From NCBI GenBank assembly GCA_022769125.1, contig JALEKN010000002.1, positions 1 to 61,541 of the forward strand: 61,541 nt of DNA, written 5' to 3'. Shown piece by piece: positions 52,028 to 61,370 of this stretch. The notes below the pieces were generated by a model. It worked only from the letters and a program-made list of their open reading frames with translations, did no database searches and was not told the origin of the DNA. Source of the DNA: Agathobacter sp. (GTDB taxonomy: Bacteria > Bacillota > Clostridia > Lachnospirales > Lachnospiraceae). Position 1 is the stretch's first letter; every line of letters begins with the position of its first letter. A program made the translations under genes and the position numbers.

Positions 52028-54370
52028 ATGGATATAATTTCTAAGATTTCCCAGGAACTTGGGATAAAAAACAGTCAGACAGAAGCAGCAGTCAAATTGA
52101 TTGATGAGGGAAACACAATCCCGTTTATCGCCAGATACCGCAAAGAAGTGACGGGAGCACTTAATGACGAGGTGCTTCGAAATCTGTCGGAACGTCTGAC
52201 CTACCTCCGCAATCTGGAGGAGAAAAAGGCAACAGTTCTTGCCAGTATTGAGGAACAGGGCAAGCTGACGGCCGAACTGAAAAAACAGATTGAAGAGGCA
52301 GAAACCCAGGTCGCAGTCGATGACCTATATCGCCCGTACCGTCCAAAACGGCGTACGCGTGCTACCATCGCAAAGGAAAAAGGCTTAGAGCCGTTGGCAG
52401 AGTTCATTCTCCGGCAGGAGGATGACGCTTTGCCTACCGAAGCAGCAAAGTATATCAATGAGGACAAGGAAGTGGCAACCGTACAGGATGCTATTGCCGG
52501 GGCAAAGGATATTCTTGCCGAGATGATTTCGGATAATGCGGATTACCGTACCAGAATCCGCGAACTTACCGTAAAGCAGGGCAGACTGACTTCTGTGGCA
52601 AAGGACGATAAGGCTGAGTCTGTCTATGAGATGTACTACGACTATGACGAGCCGATTGCAAAGGTTGTAGGACACCGTACCTTAGCACTTAACCGTGGTG
52701 AGAAGGAAAAGTTCCTCACAGTCAAGGTTGAGGCACCGGAGGAGGAAATCTTAAAATATCTTAAGCGGCAGATTATCACAAAGGAAGGAACGGAGTGTGC
52801 CAAGGCAATTGAGGAGACCATCGAGGATGCATACGAGCGTCTGATCGCACCGGCAATCGAGCGCGAGATCCGAAACGATCTGACGGAGAAGGCAGAGGAT
52901 GGTGCGATCAAAGTATTCGGCAAGAATCTAGAGCAGCTTCTGATGCAGCCTCCGATTGCCGGACAGGTGGTTCTGGGATGGGACCCGGCGTTTAGGACCG
53001 GATGCAAGATCGCTATTGTTGATCCTACCGGAAAAGTGCTGGATACGACCGTTATCTATCCGACCGCACCACAGAACCGTGTGGAAGAGGCAAAGGCTGT
53101 CTTGAAGAAATTGATCTCCAAGTACCACGTGACACTGATCTCCCTCGGCAATGGAACAGCATCCCGCGAGTCTGAGCAGATTATTGTCGAACTTTTAAAG
53201 GAGATTCCGGTTCCGGTGCAGTATATTATTGTAAACGAGGCGGGAGCATCCGTATATTCTGCCAGCAAACTTGCAACCGAAGAATTTCCGAACTTTGATG
53301 TTGGACAAAGAAGTGCAACTTCCATGGCACGCCGGCTTCAGGATCCGCTTGCAGAGCTGGTAAAGATCGACCCACAGTCGGTCGGAGTCGGGCAGTATCA
53401 GCATGATATGAACCAGAAGAAACTCTCGGAAGCACTAGGGGGTGTGGTAGAGGATTGCGTAAATAAGGTCGGTGTAGATCTGAATACGGCATCTGTATCC
53501 CTGCTTGAATATATTTCGGGTATTTCCAAGCCAATTGCAAAGAATATTGTTGTCTATCGTGAGGAAAATGGAAAGTTTACGTCACGTTCCCAGCTCCTTA
53601 AGGTTGCAAAACTTGGACCGAAGGCATACGAGCAGTGCGCGGGATTCATGCGGATAGCGGACGGCAAGAATCCTCTTGATGCAACGGGCGTACATCCGGA
53701 GTCTTATGAGGCGACCAAGAAGTTATTAGAAGAATTGGGCTATACGCTCGAGGATGTAAAAGAACGTAAGGTCTCTGAAATTTCTAAAAAAATCAGTGAC
53801 TACGGAAAGCTTGCCGAAGAACTTGGCATAGGAGAACTGACCCTTCGTGACATAGTGAAGGAACTTGAGAAACCGGCACGTGATCCGCGTGATGATATGC
53901 CGAAGCCGATCCTTCGCAGTGATGTACTTGAGATGAAGGACCTGACACCGGGAATGGTTCTCAAGGGAACGGTTCGAAACGTTATTGATTTTGGAGTTTT
54001 TGTTGATATCGGAGTGCATCAGGACGGACTTGTCCATATTTCTGAAATCTGCGACAGGTTTATAAGCCATCCGTTAGAGGCGGTAAGCGTCGGTGATATC
54101 GTGGATGTTCAGGTGCTCAGCGTAGATTTAAAGAAACAGCGGATCCAGCTGACTATGAAAATCGGAGGCAGCGATGGATCTGCAAAGAAGGAAAAAACAG
54201 AGCAGCCGAAAAAGCAGGATCGCCCGAAGCAGCAAAAGAGTCCAAAGGAAGGATTCCGGAAAGATAATAAGAATCTTGCACGTAAAGACGGCAATAACCG
54301 TGGAAACGGAAAGTCTAAGCAGGAGCGGAAAGGGAATCACTTCTTCGACAACATTGTGATAAAAAATTAA
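52028..54370 (+). CDS. tex: Tex-family S1 RNA-binding protein
   Basis: 780 residues, longer than the usual 720 because of a C-terminal basic, low-complexity tail (KKEKTEQPKKQDRPK...). Domains in order: N-terminal Tex helical region (NTIPFIARYRKEVTGALNDEVLR), YqgF-like RNase H fold (LGWDPAFRTGCKIAIVD), helix-hairpin-helix (VGVDLNTASVSLLEYISGISKPIAKNIV), and S1 domain (GMVLKGTVRNVIDFGVFVDIGVHQDGLVHISE). A transcription/RNA accessory factor binding nucleic acids. GTG/ATG choice is clear at ATG 52028, overlapping the ribosome binding region at the end of uraA. Confidence 0.95.
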   Translation: MDIISKISQELGIKNSQTEAAVKLIDEGNTIPFIARYRKEVTGALNDEVLRNLSERLTYLRNLEEKKATVLASIEEQGKLTAELKKQIEEAETQVAVDDLYRPYRPKRRTRATIAKEKGLEPLAEFILRQEDDALPTEAAKYINEDKEVATVQDAIAGAKDILAEMISDNADYRTRIRELTVKQGRLTSVAKDDKAESVYEMYYDYDEPIAKVVGHRTLALNRGEKEKFLTVKVEAPEEEILKYLKRQIITKEGTECAKAIEETIEDAYERLIAPAIEREIRNDLTEKAEDGAIKVFGKNLEQLLMQPPIAGQVVLGWDPAFRTGCKIAIVDPTGKVLDTTVIYPTAPQNRVEEAKAVLKKLISKYHVTLISLGNGTASRESEQIIVELLKEIPVPVQYIIVNEAGASVYSASKLATEEFPNFDVGQRSATSMARRLQDPLAELVKIDPQSVGVGQYQHDMNQKKLSEALGGVVEDCVNKVGVDLNTASVSLLEYISGISKPIAKNIVVYREENGKFTSRSQLLKVAKLGPKAYEQCAGFMRIADGKNPLDATGVHPESYEATKKLLEELGYTLEDVKERKVSEISKKISDYGKLAEELGIGELTLRDIVKELEKPARDPRDDMPKPILRSDVLEMKDLTPGMVLKGTVRNVIDFGVFVDIGVHQDGLVHISEICDRFISHPLEAVSVGDIVDVQVLSVDLKKQRIQLTMKIGGSDGSAKKEKTEQPKKQDRPKQQKSPKEGFRKDNKNLARKDGNNRGNGKSKQERKGNHFFDNIVIKN

Positions 54371-54388
54371 CAAAATGGGTAAAAACGG

Positions 54389-54417
54389 TTGACAGAGCAT
54401 GCCATGCCGCATACAAT
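54389..54417 (+). promoter_or_regulatory. Promoter of the riboswitch-ribU transcript
   Basis: Consensus -35 TTGACA (54389-54394), 17 bp, -10 TACAAT (54412-54417), giving a start near 54424, just before the riboswitch. Confidence 0.88.
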
Positions 54418-54437
54418 ATCCATGTAAAAAGAATAGG

Positions 54438-54587
54438 AGTTCTTCGGGGCAGGGTGAATCGTAAAGACGATAATTCCCGACCGACGGTGACCTTTGAACT
54501 GATCAAGGGGAGTCCGTGAACCGCGTATGCGGCCGATCCGGTGTGATTCCGGAACCGACAGTACAGTCTGGATGAGAGAAGATAAGT
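54438..54587 (+). ncRNA. FMN riboswitch (RFN element)
   Basis: The RFN consensus is present in order: cttcggggcagggtgaa at the 5' side, attcccgaccgacggtgac, gggagtccgtgaaccgc-type middle stem, gatccggtgtgattccgg, aaccgacagtacagtctggat, and the closing gagagaaga. FMN binding in this class stops expression of riboflavin genes. The downstream terminator at 54655 and the ribU gene fit control by early termination. Confidence 0.95.
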
Positions 54588-54654
54588 CCACTTTTGCGCA
54601 TATACCGCGCATGGTATGACGCCGTGCCGCTTTTGCACAGAATACAGACACAGG

Positions 54655-54688
54655 TCCCGGATGAATTAATGTTCATCCGGGATTTTTG
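54655..54688 (+). terminator. Riboswitch-controlled terminator upstream of ribU
   Basis: Perfect stem tcccggatga / tcatccggga, 8-nt loop, followed by five T residues; placed between aptamer and ribU as an expression platform. Confidence 0.9.
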
Positions 54689-54766
54689 CTTTACTCCTCC
54701 TGAACTTCGGATTCTTAAAACAAATAAGCGGGGATGCCCCGGTGTTTTAGAAAAGGAGACAAAACA

Positions 54767-55414
54767 ATGAGCGAAGTAACAAACACAAGCGCAAACACAA
54801 GCAACAGAGAAGAAACTACACAAAAGCACACCACGCGTTATACGGCGCGTTATCTGACCGTGACAGCGATGCTTTCAGCGGTGGCATTTATTTTGATGTT
54901 CTTTGACTTTTCAGTTCCGTTTATGCCGTCATTTATTAAGATGGATCTGTCAGATCTTCCGGAACTGATCGGTTCATTTGCAATGGGACCTCTTTGCGGT
55001 GTCCTGGTTGCATTGGTTAAGAATCTGCTGCATCTTACCATCAGCTCAACGGGAGGTGTTGGAGAGCTGTCGAACTTTTTACTAGGTGCTGCATTTGTAC
55101 TTCCGGCAGGGCTTATCTACCGTGCGAAGAAGACAAAGGCGCGTGCGCTGTGGGGAGCAATTCTCGGAGCTGTTATCATGGGTGTATTCAGCGTGGTATC
55201 CAACAACTTTTTGGTGTATCCGTTCTACTACAATTTTATGGCGAAGGATGCAATCCTGGCTGCTTATCAGGCAATCCTGCCGGGAATGAAATCCATTTTG
55301 CAGTGCCTTATCTGTTTTAACATGCCATTTACGATCATAAAAGGATTGCTTTCCGTAGCAATCACAATGCTCGTGTACAAGCCGCTTTCACCGATCTTAA
55401 AGGGCCGTCAGTAA
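54767..55414 (+). CDS. ribU: Riboflavin ECF transporter S-component
   Basis: 215 residues from ATG 54767 (AAAGGAG before it). A polar Thr/Asn/Ser-rich start is followed by six membrane segments; RibU features include FFDFSVPFMPSFIKMDLSDLPELIGSFAMGPL and ALVKNLLHLTISSTGGVGELSNFLLG. It binds riboflavin and needs the shared EcfAA'T module. The FMN riboswitch upstream supports the substrate. Confidence 0.94.
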   Translation: MSEVTNTSANTSNREETTQKHTTRYTARYLTVTAMLSAVAFILMFFDFSVPFMPSFIKMDLSDLPELIGSFAMGPLCGVLVALVKNLLHLTISSTGGVGELSNFLLGAAFVLPAGLIYRAKKTKARALWGAILGAVIMGVFSVVSNNFLVYPFYYNFMAKDAILAAYQAILPGMKSILQCLICFNMPFTIIKGLLSVAITMLVYKPLSPILKGRQ

Positions 55415-55430
55415 GAGCAGATTGTACTAT

Positions 55431-55466
55431 GCCTCCGGAGGATTACCTTCGGAGGCTATTTTTTTC
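55431..55466 (+). terminator. Terminator of ribU
   Basis: Stem gcctccg / cggaggc followed by tattttttt. Confidence 0.82.
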
Positions 55467-55486
55467 TTCCATTTTGAAGAAAGGAA

Positions 55487-55495
55487 TGCTATACT
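55487..55495 (+). promoter_or_regulatory. Extended -10 promoter of the ycxB-tsaE operon
   Basis: TGC followed by TATACT (55490-55495), an extended -10; the -35 region is weak. It lies 58 bp before the ycxB-like gene. Confidence 0.4.
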
Positions 55496-55552
55496 TAAAT
55501 CAATTATGGGTTGCTGTACCCATTGCAGGAAAGATAGAGAGGACGATTACGC

Positions 55553-56050
55553 ATGGAAGTATCATTTGATGTAAAACTTTCCCCTAAGGATTTGTTTCGA
55601 TTTAATATGTATCAGACATATACCACTTTGCAGGGACCGCTTTCGATTTTTTTTACAGTACTTGTATTTGCCATGGCGGTTCTTTCGTTCCAGAAGGGGA
55701 ACATGGGATACACAGCTCTTTACGTCTGCGGTGGATTTGCAATTCTGTTCTATATACCATGCGCCCTGTGGAGCCGTGCCAAGTATGTCCTTAAAACAAA
55801 CCCGATTCTGGCAGGCACCTTAGGCTTCCGTATTACGGAAAAAGGAATCGATGTGTCTCAGGGCAGTGAGACGGGAACGCTAGAGTGGAGCAAGGTCTAT
55901 AAGATGGTTGCGACAAAGAACACGTTGTTTATATATAGTACCAGAGTATACGCATATATAGTGCCAAGGGAACAGCTTGGGGACAAATACGATGATGTCA
56001 GGAAAATCGCGGAACGTATGCTGACCAAAAACCGCCTGAGAATGAAATAG
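55553..56050 (+). CDS. YcxB-like membrane protein
   Basis: 165 residues: N-terminal MEVSFDVKLSPKDLFRFNMYQTY, two hydrophobic segments (about 30-47 and 53-70), then a cytosolic YcxB-type C-terminal domain (GFRITEKGIDVSQGSETGTLEWSKVYKMVATKNTLFIYS). Function of the family is unknown. It lies 15 bp before tsaE and is probably the first gene of that operon. Confidence 0.75.
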   Translation: MEVSFDVKLSPKDLFRFNMYQTYTTLQGPLSIFFTVLVFAMAVLSFQKGNMGYTALYVCGGFAILFYIPCALWSRAKYVLKTNPILAGTLGFRITEKGIDVSQGSETGTLEWSKVYKMVATKNTLFIYSTRVYAYIVPREQLGDKYDDVRKIAERMLTKNRLRMK

Positions 56051-56065
56051 AACGAGGAAAATGAC

Positions 56066-56518
56066 ATGCCGCGACAGGATAATGTGACAATAATAGAGAG
56101 CAATTCGCCGGAGGAGACGCTTGCGCTGGGAAGACGCCTTGGAACAGCAGCGGTGCCGGGTGAGGTATATACCCTTTTAGGGGATCTTGGTGTCGGAAAG
56201 ACAGTACTGACACAAGGCATTGCGGAAGGCCTTGGAATCACAGAGCCAATCTGCAGCCCGACATTTACAATCGTGCAGGTATATGAGGAAGGAAGAATGC
56301 CGTTTTACCACTTTGATGTCTACCGCATCGGGGATATCGAGGAGATGGATGAGATCGGATATGAGGATTACTTTTACGGAGATGGACTTACCATGATTGA
56401 GTGGGCGAATCTGATTGAGGAGATCCTTCCGAAGGAACGCAAAGAGATAACAATTGAGAAAGATCTGGAAAAGGGGTTTGACTATCGCCGGATCACGATA
56501 AAAGAGGTTCATGCATGA
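56066..56518 (+). CDS. tsaE: tRNA t6A synthesis ATPase TsaE
   Basis: 150 residues. P-loop GDLGVGKTVLTQG, then SPTFTIVQVYEEG, FYHFDVYRI and the C-terminal IEWANLIEEILP, all typical of TsaE (YjeE). It drives the turnover of the TsaB-TsaD complex in making threonylcarbamoyladenosine at position 37 of ANN-reading tRNAs. Its stop overlaps the tsaB start by 4 bp (ATGA). Confidence 0.95.
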   Translation: MPRQDNVTIIESNSPEETLALGRRLGTAAVPGEVYTLLGDLGVGKTVLTQGIAEGLGITEPICSPTFTIVQVYEEGRMPFYHFDVYRIGDIEEMDEIGYEDYFYGDGLTMIEWANLIEEILPKERKEITIEKDLEKGFDYRRITIKEVHA

Positions 56519-57228
56519 AAATTCTTGCTATAGACAGCTCCGGACTGGTGGCAACTGTCGCGGTCGCGGAGAACAATAATCTGCTTGGTGAATACACCAT
56601 CAATTTTAAAAAGACGCATTCACAGACGTTGCTTCCAATGCTTGAGGAAGTAAAAAAGATGATAGAACTTGACCTTGATACGGTAGACGCAATTGCGATT
56701 TCCGGAGGACCGGGTTCCTTTACGGGGCTTCGTATTGGCTCCGCAACGGCAAAAGGACTTGGGCTTGCACTTGATAAACCGCTTGTTCATGTCCCGACAC
56801 TTGATGCACTAGCGTATAATTTGTGGGGAAGCAGTGATGTGATCTGCCCGCTTATGGACGCAAGAAGAGGGCAGGTTTATACCGGAATATATGCATTTGA
56901 GGGAGAAAATTTTACAACAATCAAAGAGCCATGCGCAATCAGCATAGAAGAATTGATCCAAGATGTAAATGAATTGGGGAGGAAGATTATCTTCCTCGGA
57001 GATGGTGCGGATGTATTTGAATCGGTTATCCGTGAAAAATGTAATGTCCCGTTCCGGTTCGCACCTGCCCATATGAATAAACAGCGTGCGGCAAGTGTGG
57101 CGGTGCTCGGCATGAAGCTGTACGGAGAGGGCAAAATTCAAAATGCGGCGCAGCATAAGCCGGATTATATGAGATTATCGCAGGCTGAGCGGGAACGTAT
57201 GGAAAAACAGAGAGATTTTCAGATATGA
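56515..57228 (+). CDS. tsaB: tRNA t6A synthesis protein TsaB
   Basis: 237 residues. KILAIDSSGLVATVAV, ISGGPGSFTGLRIGSATAKGL and PLMDARRGQVYTGIY are TsaB (YeaZ) marks; it is the inactive paralogue of TsaD and scaffolds the complex. Start and stop overlap tsaE and rimI by 4 bp each, indicating coupled translation. Confidence 0.95.
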   Translation: MKILAIDSSGLVATVAVAENNNLLGEYTINFKKTHSQTLLPMLEEVKKMIELDLDTVDAIAISGGPGSFTGLRIGSATAKGLGLALDKPLVHVPTLDALAYNLWGSSDVICPLMDARRGQVYTGIYAFEGENFTTIKEPCAISIEELIQDVNELGRKIIFLGDGADVFESVIREKCNVPFRFAPAHMNKQRAASVAVLGMKLYGEGKIQNAAQHKPDYMRLSQAERERMEKQRDFQI

Positions 57229-57677
57229 GAATTCGGAGGATGAAACCGGAAGATGTCCGGCAGGTAGCTGCGATTGAACGGGATACATTCTCGCAGCCGT
57301 GGAGTGAACAAGGCTTTCTGGAATCCTTGACCAATCCGGACACGCTCTTTTTGGTAGCTGAAGGGGATACGACTCAGGAAGAGTCTCAGATCATGGGCTA
57401 TGTTGGGATGTACTGCGCATTGGATGAGGGAGAGATTACAAATGTTGCAGTTGCACAACGTTTTCGTAAGCGTGGAGTTGGAAAAGGACTGATTGAGGAA
57501 CTGCTTGGACAGGCGCAGGAACACGAAATTTCAAGGATTGTTCTGGAGGTCCGCGCAAGTAACAAACCGGCAATCCATCTGTATAATGGGATGCTGTTCC
57601 ACAAAGTAGGCGTTCGAAAGGGATTTTATGATTTCCCGAAGGAGGATGCTGATATTATGGTGTGGGAAAAAGACTAG
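57225..57677 (+). CDS. rimI: Ribosomal protein S18 alanine N-acetyltransferase RimI
   Basis: 150 residues, GNAT fold. IRRMKPEDVRQVAAIERDTFSQPWSEQGF at the N-terminus, acetyl-CoA loop RFRKRGVGKGLIEELL, and EVRASNKPAIHLYNGMLFHKVGVRKGFY are RimI-typical. The location between tsaB and tsaD genes is common. Acetylates the N-terminus of S18 or similar proteins. Confidence 0.92.
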   Translation: MRIRRMKPEDVRQVAAIERDTFSQPWSEQGFLESLTNPDTLFLVAEGDTTQEESQIMGYVGMYCALDEGEITNVAVAQRFRKRGVGKGLIEELLGQAQEHEISRIVLEVRASNKPAIHLYNGMLFHKVGVRKGFYDFPKEDADIMVWEKD

Positions 57678-57693
57678 GATAGGATGTTGAAAA

Positions 57694-58608
57694 ATGTTGG
57701 ATATTTGTCTGCTGGGTACGGCAGGAATGATGCCGTTGCCAAACCGCTGGCTGACAGCGATGATGCTTCGCTATAATGGGAGCAGTCTGCTTGTTGACTG
57801 TGGAGAGGGAACACAGATTGCAATAAAAGAGGCGGAACTTAGCTTCAAACCGATCGATGTGCTGTGCGTGACGCATTTTCATGCGGATCATATCAGCGGG
57901 TTACCAGGACTTTTACTTACAATGGGTAATGCCGACCGCAAGGAACCGCTTACCATTATCGGACCGAAAGGTCTTGAACGAGTAGTCGGGGCGTTGCGCA
58001 GTATTGCACCGGAGCTTCCTTTTGCAATCAATTGCATAGAGATTACGGAACAGAATGCATATTTCGATATGAATGGAATCCATATTCACGCGTTTCGTGT
58101 AAAGCATGGCGTGGAGTGCTATGGGTATTCCTTTGAACTGCGCCGCGCTGGAAGATTTTCTGTTGAACGGGCGAAGGAACAGAATATACCAATGAAGCTG
58201 TGGAATCCCTTACAAAAGGGAAATACTGTGGAATGGGAAGGCAGTATATACACGCCGGACATGGTTCTTGGGGCAGAGCGAAAGGGCTTGAAGGTTACTT
58301 ACTGCACAGACAGCCGTCCGGTGGATGCAATCGCTGAAGCTGCAAAGAATTCGGATCTTTTTATCTGTGAAGGCATGTATGCCGAGGCTGATAAAATTGC
58401 CAAGGCAAAACAATATAAACATATGACCTTTTACGAAGCTGCTGAACTAGCGAAAAAGGCAGGTGTGAAGGAGATGTGGCTTACCCATTTCTCGCCATCT
58501 CTTGTCAAAGCGGAAAGCTATATGCCGGCGGTTCGGCAGATTTTTGAACAATCGTATCTGGGAAAAGACGGAAAGAGCATAGAACTGACATTCCAGGAGG
58601 AATCATAA
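57694..58608 (+). CDS. rnz: Ribonuclease Z
   Basis: 304 residues, metallo-beta-lactamase fold. Zinc motif THFHADHISGLPG, DCGEGTQ near the N-terminus, TYCTDSRPVDAI and a final WLTHFSPS. Processes tRNA 3' ends by endonucleolytic cleavage after the discriminator base. Both tRNA-Ser genes at the end of the window lack an encoded CCA at 61120 and 61310, so they would need such an enzyme. Stop and next start are directly adjacent. Confidence 0.93.
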   Translation: MLDICLLGTAGMMPLPNRWLTAMMLRYNGSSLLVDCGEGTQIAIKEAELSFKPIDVLCVTHFHADHISGLPGLLLTMGNADRKEPLTIIGPKGLERVVGALRSIAPELPFAINCIEITEQNAYFDMNGIHIHAFRVKHGVECYGYSFELRRAGRFSVERAKEQNIPMKLWNPLQKGNTVEWEGSIYTPDMVLGAERKGLKVTYCTDSRPVDAIAEAAKNSDLFICEGMYAEADKIAKAKQYKHMTFYEAAELAKKAGVKEMWLTHFSPSLVKAESYMPAVRQIFEQSYLGKDGKSIELTFQEES

Positions 58609-59193
58609 ATGAAGAAAATCGGTGCATGGGTCGCCGCTTTGTTATGTGTCGCACTGGTGTGTGGGGGATTCTATCTGGTTAAGCTAAGAACGCAGGATCG
58701 TCAGTCCAACAATCAGGACAACCTGACGGAGGTACAGCGTATCATTACCAAAAACCTGACAGAAAATTACCCGGCAACACCGCGTGAAGTGGTAAAACTA
58801 TACAACCGAATAATTACAGCGTATTATAAGGAAGACTATACGGATAAAGAACTGGAGCAGATGGCAGATCAGGTGCTATGCCTGTTTGATGAGAAACTGC
58901 TGGAAGTGAATCCGAGAGCATCATATCTTGCGAGCCTGAAGGCGGATATTGCTGACTATGAAAACCGGTCGCGCTATATTGCAGATGCGAGGGTGTGCGA
59001 TACTTCGGAGGTACAATATGTAAACGATGGTGACGATAGTCTTGCCTATGTCACAGCGTCTTATTTTGTGCGGGAGAAGAACGAATATACCAGAACCTAC
59101 CAGCAGTATGTACTACGCAAGGATGGAGATGGAAACTGGAAGATATTGGGATTCTATCAGATAGAAGGAGCTTCACCGGAAGATGATGAATAA
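58609..59193 (+). CDS. Membrane-anchored protein of unknown function (DUF6715-like)
   Basis: 194 residues. N-terminal [23 protein letters not shown] is a signal anchor, and the rest is extracytoplasmic, with a conserved-looking [20 protein letters not shown] helical section and a C-terminal beta part ([13 protein letters not shown]...[11 protein letters not shown]), which resembles NTF2-like folds. I do not know a function. Its last codons overlap the tsaD start by 11 bp. Confidence 0.7.
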   Translation: MKKIGAWVAALLCVALVCGGFYLVKLRTQDRQSNNQDNLTEVQRIITKNLTENYPATPREVVKLYNRIITAYYKEDYTDKELEQMADQVLCLFDEKLLEVNPRASYLASLKADIADYENRSRYIADARVCDTSEVQYVNDGDDSLAYVTASYFVREKNEYTRTYQQYVLRKDGDGNWKILGFYQIEGASPEDDE

Positions 59194-60226
59194 TACAGAT
59201 ACAAAGCAGATTAGAATATTGGCAATTGAAAGTTCCTGCGATGAGACAGCGGCAGCAGTTGTTGTAAATGGGCGGGATTTACGTTCAAACGTGATTTCTT
59301 CACAGATTGCCCTTCATACATTATATGGTGGCGTTGTTCCGGAGATAGCATCAAGGAAACATATTGAGAAAATTAATCAGGTAATTGAACAGGCACTTTC
59401 AGATGCCCAAATGACATTGGATGATATAGATGCCATCGGTGTAACTTACGGGCCAGGGCTGGTAGGAGCACTTCTGGTCGGAGTGGCAGAAGCGAAGGCA
59501 ATCAGCTTTGCAAGAAATATTCCGTTGGTAGGGGTGCACCATATTGAAGGGCATATCAGCGCCAATTATATAGAAAATAAAGAATTGGAGCCGCCTTTTT
59601 TATGTCTTGTTGTCTCCGGTGGACATACGCATCTGGTCAAGGTGGCGGATTACGGCAAATACGAGATACTTGGACGCACACGAGATGATGCGGCAGGAGA
59701 AGCATTTGATAAAGTGGCGCGCGCGATCGGGCTTGGCTATCCGGGGGGACCGAAGATTGAAAAGGTATCGCATGAGGGCAATCCGCAGGCGATTGATTTT
59801 CCGCGCGCCAAAATTGCAGATGGTGTGTATGATTTCAGCTTTAGCGGCTTGAAGTCAGCAGTTTTGAATTATCTGAACGGATGCCGCATGAAGGACATTC
59901 CAATCAATCAGGCAGATGTGGCGGCTTCTTTCCAGAAGTCTGTGACGGATGTGCTTGTCGAGCATGCGATGAGGGCAATCGATGAGTACCATATGGACAA
60001 ATTTGCGATCGCGGGTGGAGTGGCATCAAATGGTGTGATACGTGAGGCTATGCGGAACGCATGTGAAAAGCGCGGTGTGAAATTTTATCACCCATCACCG
60101 ATTCTGTGTACGGACAATGCTGCAATGATCGGCGCCGCAGCTTATTATGATTTCATTTCAGGCAAGAGAGCGGGATATGATTTGAATGCAATCCCGAATT
60201 TAAAGCTCGGGGAGTCGGGCTATTAA
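59183..60226 (+). CDS. tsaD: tRNA t6A threonylcarbamoyltransferase TsaD
   Basis: 347 residues. Marks: [27 protein letters not shown], iron-binding [31 protein letters not shown], and [14 protein letters not shown]. The catalytic subunit transferring the threonylcarbamoyl group to A37. Two start codons in a row (59183, 59186); both overlap the previous gene. With tsaE and tsaB in this operon, only TsaC/TsaC2 is missing from the pathway in the window. Confidence 0.96.
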   Translation: MMNNTDTKQIRILAIESSCDETAAAVVVNGRDLRSNVISSQIALHTLYGGVVPEIASRKHIEKINQVIEQALSDAQMTLDDIDAIGVTYGPGLVGALLVGVAEAKAISFARNIPLVGVHHIEGHISANYIENKELEPPFLCLVVSGGHTHLVKVADYGKYEILGRTRDDAAGEAFDKVARAIGLGYPGGPKIEKVSHEGNPQAIDFPRAKIADGVYDFSFSGLKSAVLNYLNGCRMKDIPINQADVAASFQKSVTDVLVEHAMRAIDEYHMDKFAIAGGVASNGVIREAMRNACEKRGVKFYHPSPILCTDNAAMIGAAAYYDFISGKRAGYDLNAIPNLKLGESGY

Positions 60227-60247
60227 TTGAAAGAGAGGGCACCGCAT

Positions 60248-60979
60248 ATGGCAAAATGTGCCGCAATCGTGCTTTCAGCCGGGGTAGGCTCACGAATGAA
60301 GAGTGAGATCCCTAAGCAGTACCTTATGCTGGGGACGAGACCTGTTATTTATTACTGTCTGAAGGCTTTTGAAGATAGTGATGTCAATACAATTGTCCTT
60401 GTGACGGGAGCAGGAGATGAAGCGTACTGCAGAACGCAGATTGTACAAAAGTATGGACTGACCAAAGTACAGCATATTGTTGCAGGTGGTAAAGAACGAT
60501 ACGACTCCGTTTATGAAGGACTTTGTGCGCTGAAGACAGAAGCGGTTGATTATGTATTAATTCATGATGGTGCGCGTCCTGTTGTTACGCAGGATATAAT
60601 TGCGCGTTCCATCAAAACGGTGCAGACAGAGAAGGCGTGTGTGGTTGGAATGCCGGTGAAAGATACAATCAAACTTGTTGATGAAACGGATTTTGCAATA
60701 GCCACGCCAGATCGCAGAATGTTGTGGCAGGTCCAAACTCCGCAGAGCTTTTCTTATAATAGTATTATGCAGGCGTACCATCTGCTGCATGAAAAACAAA
60801 AGTCAGGAGAGGAGCTTCCTTCCATAACAGATGACGCTATGCTTGTAGAGCAGATGACAGCTGCAAAAATCAAGCTGATCCAAGGCTCTTACGAGAATAT
60901 CAAAATCACAACACCGGAAGATATTCTGGTTGCAAAATTATTTTTAAAAAAAATCGAAAAATTAGTTGACACAGTATGA
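60248..60979 (+). CDS. ispD: 2-C-methyl-D-erythritol 4-phosphate cytidylyltransferase
   Basis: 243 residues from ATG 60248; an in-frame TTG at 60227 is less likely. CTP-binding AAIVLSAGVGSRMKSEIPKQYL, VAGGKERYDSVYEGL, VLIHDGARPVV, GMPVKDTIK, QTPQSFSY and the C-terminal ITTPEDILVAK. Makes CDP-methylerythritol in the non-mevalonate isoprenoid pathway. Follows tsaD by 21 bp. Confidence 0.94.
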   Translation: MAKCAAIVLSAGVGSRMKSEIPKQYLMLGTRPVIYYCLKAFEDSDVNTIVLVTGAGDEAYCRTQIVQKYGLTKVQHIVAGGKERYDSVYEGLCALKTEAVDYVLIHDGARPVVTQDIIARSIKTVQTEKACVVGMPVKDTIKLVDETDFAIATPDRRMLWQVQTPQSFSYNSIMQAYHLLHEKQKSGEELPSITDDAMLVEQMTAAKIKLIQGSYENIKITTPEDILVAKLFLKKIEKLVDTV

Positions 60980-61033
60980 CAATGATGGTAATATAAATTT
61001 CGCGCTGATTCAGAGCGCAACACAGAAACATAT

Positions 61034-61119
61034 GGAGAGGTATCGAAGTGGTCATAACGAGGCGGTCTTGAAAACCGTTTGTCCGCAAGGGCGCGTGGGT
61101 TCGAATCCCACCCTCTCCG
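61034..61119 (+). tRNA. tRNA-Ser (anticodon UGA)
   Basis: Class II tRNA with acceptor stem ggagagg / cctctcc, anticodon stem-loop cggtcttgaaaaccg (anticodon TGA), a long variable arm, and T arm gtgggttcgaatcccac. Discriminator G at 61119; CCA is not encoded. Confidence 0.97.
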
Positions 61120-61219
61120 TTAACAGCAGAGACAACTGTTAGCATCTGTAAGGTGCTTTCTCTGTTGACGGACAATTGAACAACTCGCTTGCGCGAGAAT
61201 ATTCGAGCAGTTCGCATTT

Positions 61220-61309
61220 GGAGAAGTACCCAAGCTGGCCGAAGGGACACCCCTGGAAAGGGTGCAGGTCGTTAACAGCGGCGCGAGGGTTCAAATCCCT
61301 CCTTCTCCG
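61220..61309 (+). tRNA. tRNA-Ser (anticodon GGA)
   Basis: Class II tRNA with acceptor stem ggagaag / cttctcc, anticodon stem-loop caccc-ctggaaa-gggtg (anticodon GGA), a long variable arm, and T arm gagggttcaaatccctc. Discriminator G at 61309; CCA is not encoded. Confidence 0.97.
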
Positions 61310-61341
61310 CTAACGGTTATGAAAAATAATGAAAAAAGTTG

Positions 61342-61370
61342 TTGACAACAACAAAACATTGTGGTAACAT
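61342..61370 (+). promoter_or_regulatory. rRNA operon promoter
   Basis: Consensus -35 TTGACA (61342-61347), 17 bp, -10 TAACAT (61365-61370). The -35 lies in a perfect inverted repeat gttgt-tgaca-acaac (61341-61355 region). Confidence 0.8.
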
